Shown: positions 61,106 through 64,000 of the stretch, piece after piece | How positions within the stretch are numbered: position 1 is the first letter of the stretch | How the letters are laid out: each line of letters opens with the position of its first letter | Program-made: the position numbers and the translations under genes | Notes under the pieces: model-generated | What the model was told of the DNA's origin: nothing | The model's database searches: none | Seen by the model: the letters and a program-made list of their open reading frames with translations, nothing else | Origin: Nocardia gamkensis NBRC 108242 | Lineage (GTDB): Bacteria > Actinomycetota > Actinomycetes > Mycobacteriales > Mycobacteriaceae | Assembly: GCF_001612985.1 (NCBI RefSeq) | Contig: NZ_BDBM01000017.1 | Coordinates: forward strand, 1-64,000 | DNA length: 64,000 bases | Reading direction: 5' to 3'

Positions 61106-62200
61106 GTGCAGTTCGGAATTTTCACGGTCGGTGATGTGACGACCGACCCCACGACCGGCCGGACGCCCAGTGAGCACGAGCGCATCACGGCCATGGTGAC
61201 GATCGCGCGCAAGGCCGAAGAGGTCGGGCTGGACGTGTTCGCCACCGGCGAGCACCACAACCGGCCGTTCGTACCGTCGTCGCCGACCACCATGCTCGGC
61301 TACATCGCGGCGCGGACCGAGCGGCTCCAGCTCTCCACCGCCACGACGCTGATCACCACGAACGACCCGGTGAAGATCGCCGAGGACTTCGCCATGCTGC
61401 AACACCTCGCCGAGGGGCGGGTGGACCTGATGCTCGGCCGCGGCAACACCGGGCCGGTCTACCCCTGGTTCGGCAAGGACATCCGCGACGGCATCCCGCT
61501 GGCGATCGAGAACTATCACCTGCTGCACCGGCTCTGGCGCGAAGACGTGGTCGACTGGGAGGGCAAGTTCCGCACGCCGCTGCAATCGTTCACCTCGACG
61601 CCGCGCCCGCTGGACGACGTGCCGCCGTTCGTCTGGCACGGCTCGATCCGCAGCCCCGAGATCGCCGAGCAGGCGGCCTACTACGGCGACGGATTCTTCG
61701 CCAACAACATCTTCTGGCCGAAAGAGCACTTCCAGCGGCTGATCGCGCTGTACCGGCAGCGCTACGAGCACTACGGCCACGGCTCCGCCGACCAGGCGAT
61801 CGTCGGCTTGGGCGGACAGGTGTTCATGCGCAAGAACTCCCAGGACGCGGTGCGCGAGTTCCGGCCCTACTTCGACAACGCGCCGGTGTACGGGCACGGC
61901 CCGTCGCTGGAGGAGTTCACCGAGCAGACCCCGCTCACGGTGGGCAGCCCACAGGAGGTCATCGACAAGACGCTCACCTTCCGCGCGGCGTTCGGCGACT
62001 ACCAGCGCCAGCTGTTCTTGATGGATCACGCGGGCCTCCCGCTGAAAACCGTCCTGGAGCAACTGGACCTGCTCGGCGAGGAAGTGGTTCCGGTGCTGCG
62101 CAAGGAATTCGCGGCTCTGCGCCCGGCGCACGTGCCCGACGCGCCGACGCACGCGAGCCTGGTCGCCGCCCGTGACGCCGCACTGGAGGCGACCCGATGA
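61106..62200 (+). CDS. Luciferase-like FMN-dependent monooxygenase with reductase partner
   Basis: A 364-residue LLM-class monooxygenase: QFGIFTVGDV start, ATGEHHNRPFVPSSP (EHH), LSTATTLITTNDPVKIAEDF and VDLMLGRGNTGPVYPWFGKD are those of the CE1758 family, which goes with a CE1759-type FMN reductase. AAGGAGG lies six bases before GTG 61106. The reductase gene follows with an ATGA overlap, so the two form a flavin monooxygenase/reductase pair. Substrate unknown. Confidence 0.9.
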   Translation: MQFGIFTVGDVTTDPTTGRTPSEHERITAMVTIARKAEEVGLDVFATGEHHNRPFVPSSPTTMLGYIAARTERLQLSTATTLITTNDPVKIAEDFAMLQHLAEGRVDLMLGRGNTGPVYPWFGKDIRDGIPLAIENYHLLHRLWREDVVDWEGKFRTPLQSFTSTPRPLDDVPPFVWHGSIRSPEIAEQAAYYGDGFFANNIFWPKEHFQRLIALYRQRYEHYGHGSADQAIVGLGGQVFMRKNSQDAVREFRPYFDNAPVYGHGPSLEEFTEQTPLTVGSPQEVIDKTLTFRAAFGDYQRQLFLMDHAGLPLKTVLEQLDLLGEEVVPVLRKEFAALRPAHVPDAPTHASLVAARDAALEATR

Positions 62201-62802
62201 CCCGCATCGCCGTCGTCGCCGCGGGCTTGTCGCAGCCGTCCTCGACCCGGCTGCTCGCCGATCGGCTCGCCGCCGCCACCGGCGCGGCGCTGACCGCGTC
62301 GGGCGCGGACGTGGCATTCGACGTGGTCGAAGTACGCGAGCACGCCCGCGATCTGGCCGACAACCTGCTGACCGGGTTCGCGCCCGGCGGGCTGCGCGCG
62401 ACGATCGACACGGTGACCGGCGCCGACGGCTTGATCGCCGTCACGCCGATCTTCAACGCGTCCTACAGCGGCCTGTTCAAGACGTTCTTCGACGTCCTGG
62501 AACCGGACGCGCTGGCCGGAATGCCGGTGCTGCTCGGGGCCACCGGCGGCTCGGCGCGCCATTCGCTGGCGCTGGAACACGCCCTTCGGCCGATGTTCAG
62601 TTACCTGCGCGCGGTGGTCGCGCCTACCGCCGTCTACGCGGCGTCCGAGGACTGGGCATCCGCGGCGGCGGGCGGATTGAGCACCCGGATCGACCGTGCG
62701 GCAGCGGAATTCGCCGCCCTGCTGACCGGCACACCGCGCGAGCGCGCCGCAGATCCGTATGACGACCCGGTACCGTTCGCGCAGCTACTCGGCACCCACT
62801 GA
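62197..62802 (+). CDS. NADPH-dependent FMN reductase (CE1759-type)
   Basis: A 201-residue flavodoxin-fold reductase: IAVVAAGLSQPSSTRLLADR is the FMN phosphate loop, VTPIFNASYSGLFKTFFDVL the flavin ring strand, and LLGATGGSARHSLALEHALR the third loop. It supplies reduced FMN to the preceding monooxygenase, whose stop overlaps its ATG by four bases. Confidence 0.9.
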   Translation: MTRIAVVAAGLSQPSSTRLLADRLAAATGAALTASGADVAFDVVEVREHARDLADNLLTGFAPGGLRATIDTVTGADGLIAVTPIFNASYSGLFKTFFDVLEPDALAGMPVLLGATGGSARHSLALEHALRPMFSYLRAVVAPTAVYAASEDWASAAAGGLSTRIDRAAAEFAALLTGTPRERAADPYDDPVPFAQLLGTH

Positions 62803-62870
62803 CCCATTCCCACCGACCGAGCCCCACCCACACCGAACTAGTTCAATTCTCAATCATCAAGGAGAACACC

Positions 62871-63419
62871 ATGTCGACCGGAACCACCAACGCTCTCACC
62901 GCGGGCACCTGGGCCATCGACCCCGCCCACTCCACCCTGGGCTTCTCGGTACGCCACCTGATGGTCAGCAAGGTACGCGGCCGCTTCACCGACTTCTCCG
63001 GCAAGCTGGTCATCGGCGAGGACGGCAGCGCCTCGGCCACGGCCGAGATCCGGGTCGACTCGGTCACCACCGACAACGAACAGCGCGACGCGCACCTGCG
63101 CACCGCGGACTTCTTCCAGGCCGAGGAGTTTCCGGTGGCCACCTTCGCGTCCACCGGTTTCCGGGTGAACGGCGAGGACTTCATCGTGGACGGCGAGTTC
63201 ACCATCCGCGGCGTCACCAAGCCGGTCACGCTGGACGTGGAGTTCCTCGGCGTCAACCCCGGCATGGGCCACGGGCCGGTCGCGGGCTTCGAGGCCAAGA
63301 CCGTGATCAACCGCCGCGACTTCGGCATCACCATCGACATGCCCCTGCCCGACGGCGGCGCGGTGATCGGCGACAAGATCACGCTCACCCTCGAGATCGA
63401 GGTCGGTTTGCAGTCCTGA
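62871..63419 (+). CDS. YceI family protein
   Basis: A 182-residue YceI-type lipocalin-like barrel: GTWAIDPAHSTLGFSVRHLM, then FTDFSGKLVIGEDG, NEQRDAHLRTADFF and FTIRGVTKPVTLDVEFLG are diagnostic. Family members bind long polyisoprenoids or amides. There is no signal peptide, so this one is cytoplasmic. AAGGAG precedes ATG 62871. Ends at a strong terminator. Confidence 0.95.
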   Translation: MSTGTTNALTAGTWAIDPAHSTLGFSVRHLMVSKVRGRFTDFSGKLVIGEDGSASATAEIRVDSVTTDNEQRDAHLRTADFFQAEEFPVATFASTGFRVNGEDFIVDGEFTIRGVTKPVTLDVEFLGVNPGMGHGPVAGFEAKTVINRRDFGITIDMPLPDGGAVIGDKITLTLEIEVGLQS

Positions 63420-63428
63420 GTGATCCGG

Positions 63429-63463
63429 ACGGTCCCGCGGGAGTGCCTGCGGGACCGTTTTTT
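63429..63463 (+). terminator. Intrinsic terminator between yceI-like and DUF72 genes
   Basis: ACGGTCCCGC (63429-63438) pairs perfectly with GCGGGACCGT (63449-63458), followed by a T run. It lies between convergent genes and on the minus strand has no T run, so it mainly ends the plus-strand transcript. Confidence 0.85.
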
Positions 63464-63465
63464 CG

Positions 63466-64000
63466 TCAGAAGAGGGTCATCGGCTCGGCAGGCGTCGGCT
63501 CCGGCAACGGGTCGAGCTGTGGCAGCCGGGCGCGGACCTCGTCGTGGAAGCGGCGGGCCAGCTCCAGCGAGCCCGCGTTGTCCGGGGTGTGCACGAATAC
63601 CGTCGGCGACCGGCCTTCGCGCAGCCACTCGGCGACCGTGCCGACCCACTGCTGCCAGCCGCCGACGGTGCGCTCGACATCGTCGCGGCCGTGGTACCGC
63701 ACGATCGGGTACTCGGTCAGGGCGCGCATCCTGCGCCGCACCCGCGGCTTCTTCGACGCCGCCTCCTGTTCCGCCGCACTGGTGGGCGGACCGTCGAAGA
63801 GCACGGTGGTGTCGAACGGAACCCATTCGGCGCCCACCCTGGACAAGACGTATTCCAGGCTGCGCGCCGCCTGCTCGTCGGCGAAGAACGCGGGATGCCG
63901 GACCTCGACGGCGGCCCGGTAGGTGCGCGGCAATTGCCGCAGGAATCCGGCCAGCGCACCGAGATCGGTGGGGCCGAACGAGCCGGGCAGCTGCACCCAC
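63466..64000 (-). CDS. DUF72 family protein (5' part outside window)
   Basis: The C-terminal 178 residues of a DUF72 (YecE-like TIM-barrel) protein: VQLPGSFGP, YRAAVEVRHPAFFAD, then IVRYHGRD and PTVFVHTPDNAGSLELAR, close to the family's final F-NN--G-a blocks. The gene runs off the right edge, so start and length are unknown. Function of the family is unproven. Confidence 0.85.
   Translation of the reverse strand, partial: WVQLPGSFGPTDLGALAGFLRQLPRTYRAAVEVRHPAFFADEQAARSLEYVLSRVGAEWVPFDTTVLFDGPPTSAAEQEAASKKPRVRRRMRALTEYPIVRYHGRDDVERTVGGWQQWVGTVAEWLREGRSPTVFVHTPDNAGSLELARRFHDEVRARLPQLDPLPEPTPAEPMTLF

Noticed and set aside
58970..62317. A 1115-codon minus-strand open frame
   Set aside because: It lies antisense to the membrane esterase and the flavin monooxygenase, is rich in Arg/Gly/His and has no domain. 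It is a GC-bias shadow of real genes with clear motifs.

Overview
The window is high-GC chromosomal DNA from a mycolic-acid actinomycete. Nocardia is the best guess. The evidence is the GC-rich codon use, frequent GTG starts and four-base ATGA/GTGA gene overlaps, together with the gene families present: a CYP136-like P450, an MpaB-type (DUF2236) oxygenase, a cutinase-like secreted serine hydrolase, an Rv3235-like protein, and many TetR, MarR and XRE regulators. No rRNA, tRNA or CRISPR array was seen.

Positions 1-18100 are an accessory, partly decayed region. It opens with a metalloprotease-like protein facing a scrap of polyketide synthase. Next come two nuclease-like genes (Vsr-like and NucS/DUF91-like) and a translationally coupled pair of large helical membrane-active proteins of unknown function (4619-7064), the best candidate here for an undescribed system. 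An AbrB-like protein plus tyrosine recombinase pair follows (8630-10071), with a decayed second copy of the AbrB-like gene at 10508. The rest is mostly remnants: DoxX-like and carboxymuconolactone-decarboxylase-like genes, a broken Gabija-like OLD nuclease/UvrD helicase pair (16043-17290), and a diverged repeat shared between about 7318 and 17495. Intact genes among them encode a Trp-Gly-Asn repeat secreted protein, a salicylyl-CoA-hydroxylase-like flavoprotein, an HbpS/GlcG protein and a luciferase-like monooxygenase.

Positions 18143-26666 hold one tightly coupled catabolic or lipid-modifying operon: lipocalin/AttH-like protein, aldehyde dehydrogenase, short-chain dehydrogenase, CYP136-like P450, MpaB-type oxygenase and acyl-CoA ligase. 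A divergent TetR gene faces it across two palindromes. From 26667 to 30800 there is a second, smaller scar: an IS481-type transposase remnant, an XRE/MmyB regulator split in two around a cold-shock-like gene and a tiny secreted peptide, and a truncated MerR gene. Among these lie an intact methyltransferase, a 59-residue DUF6011-type zinc-ribbon protein and a DinB-like/mycothiol-dependent-type protein.

From 30800 to the right end the DNA looks like ordinary, well-kept chromosome. It carries an atypical Ser/Thr kinase, an SDR/XRE divergent pair, a GlxA-type regulator followed by three alpha/beta hydrolases, ilvD, a ClgR-like regulator next to two clpP-like genes (one without the catalytic serine), and a TetR-controlled acyl-CoA dehydrogenase/phosphotransferase operon with two near-identical operators. 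Beyond these are a secreted lipase, an APH(3'')-like kinase divergent from a MarR/MFS operon whose transporter carries three beta-sandwich repeats, a crotonase/TetR pair, a cutinase-like hydrolase, a MarR/DODA dioxygenase pair, a membrane-anchored esterase, a two-component flavin monooxygenase pair, a YceI protein and a DUF72 gene cut by the window edge. Several divergent pairs have perfect palindromes between them, so local autoregulated switches are a recurring design.
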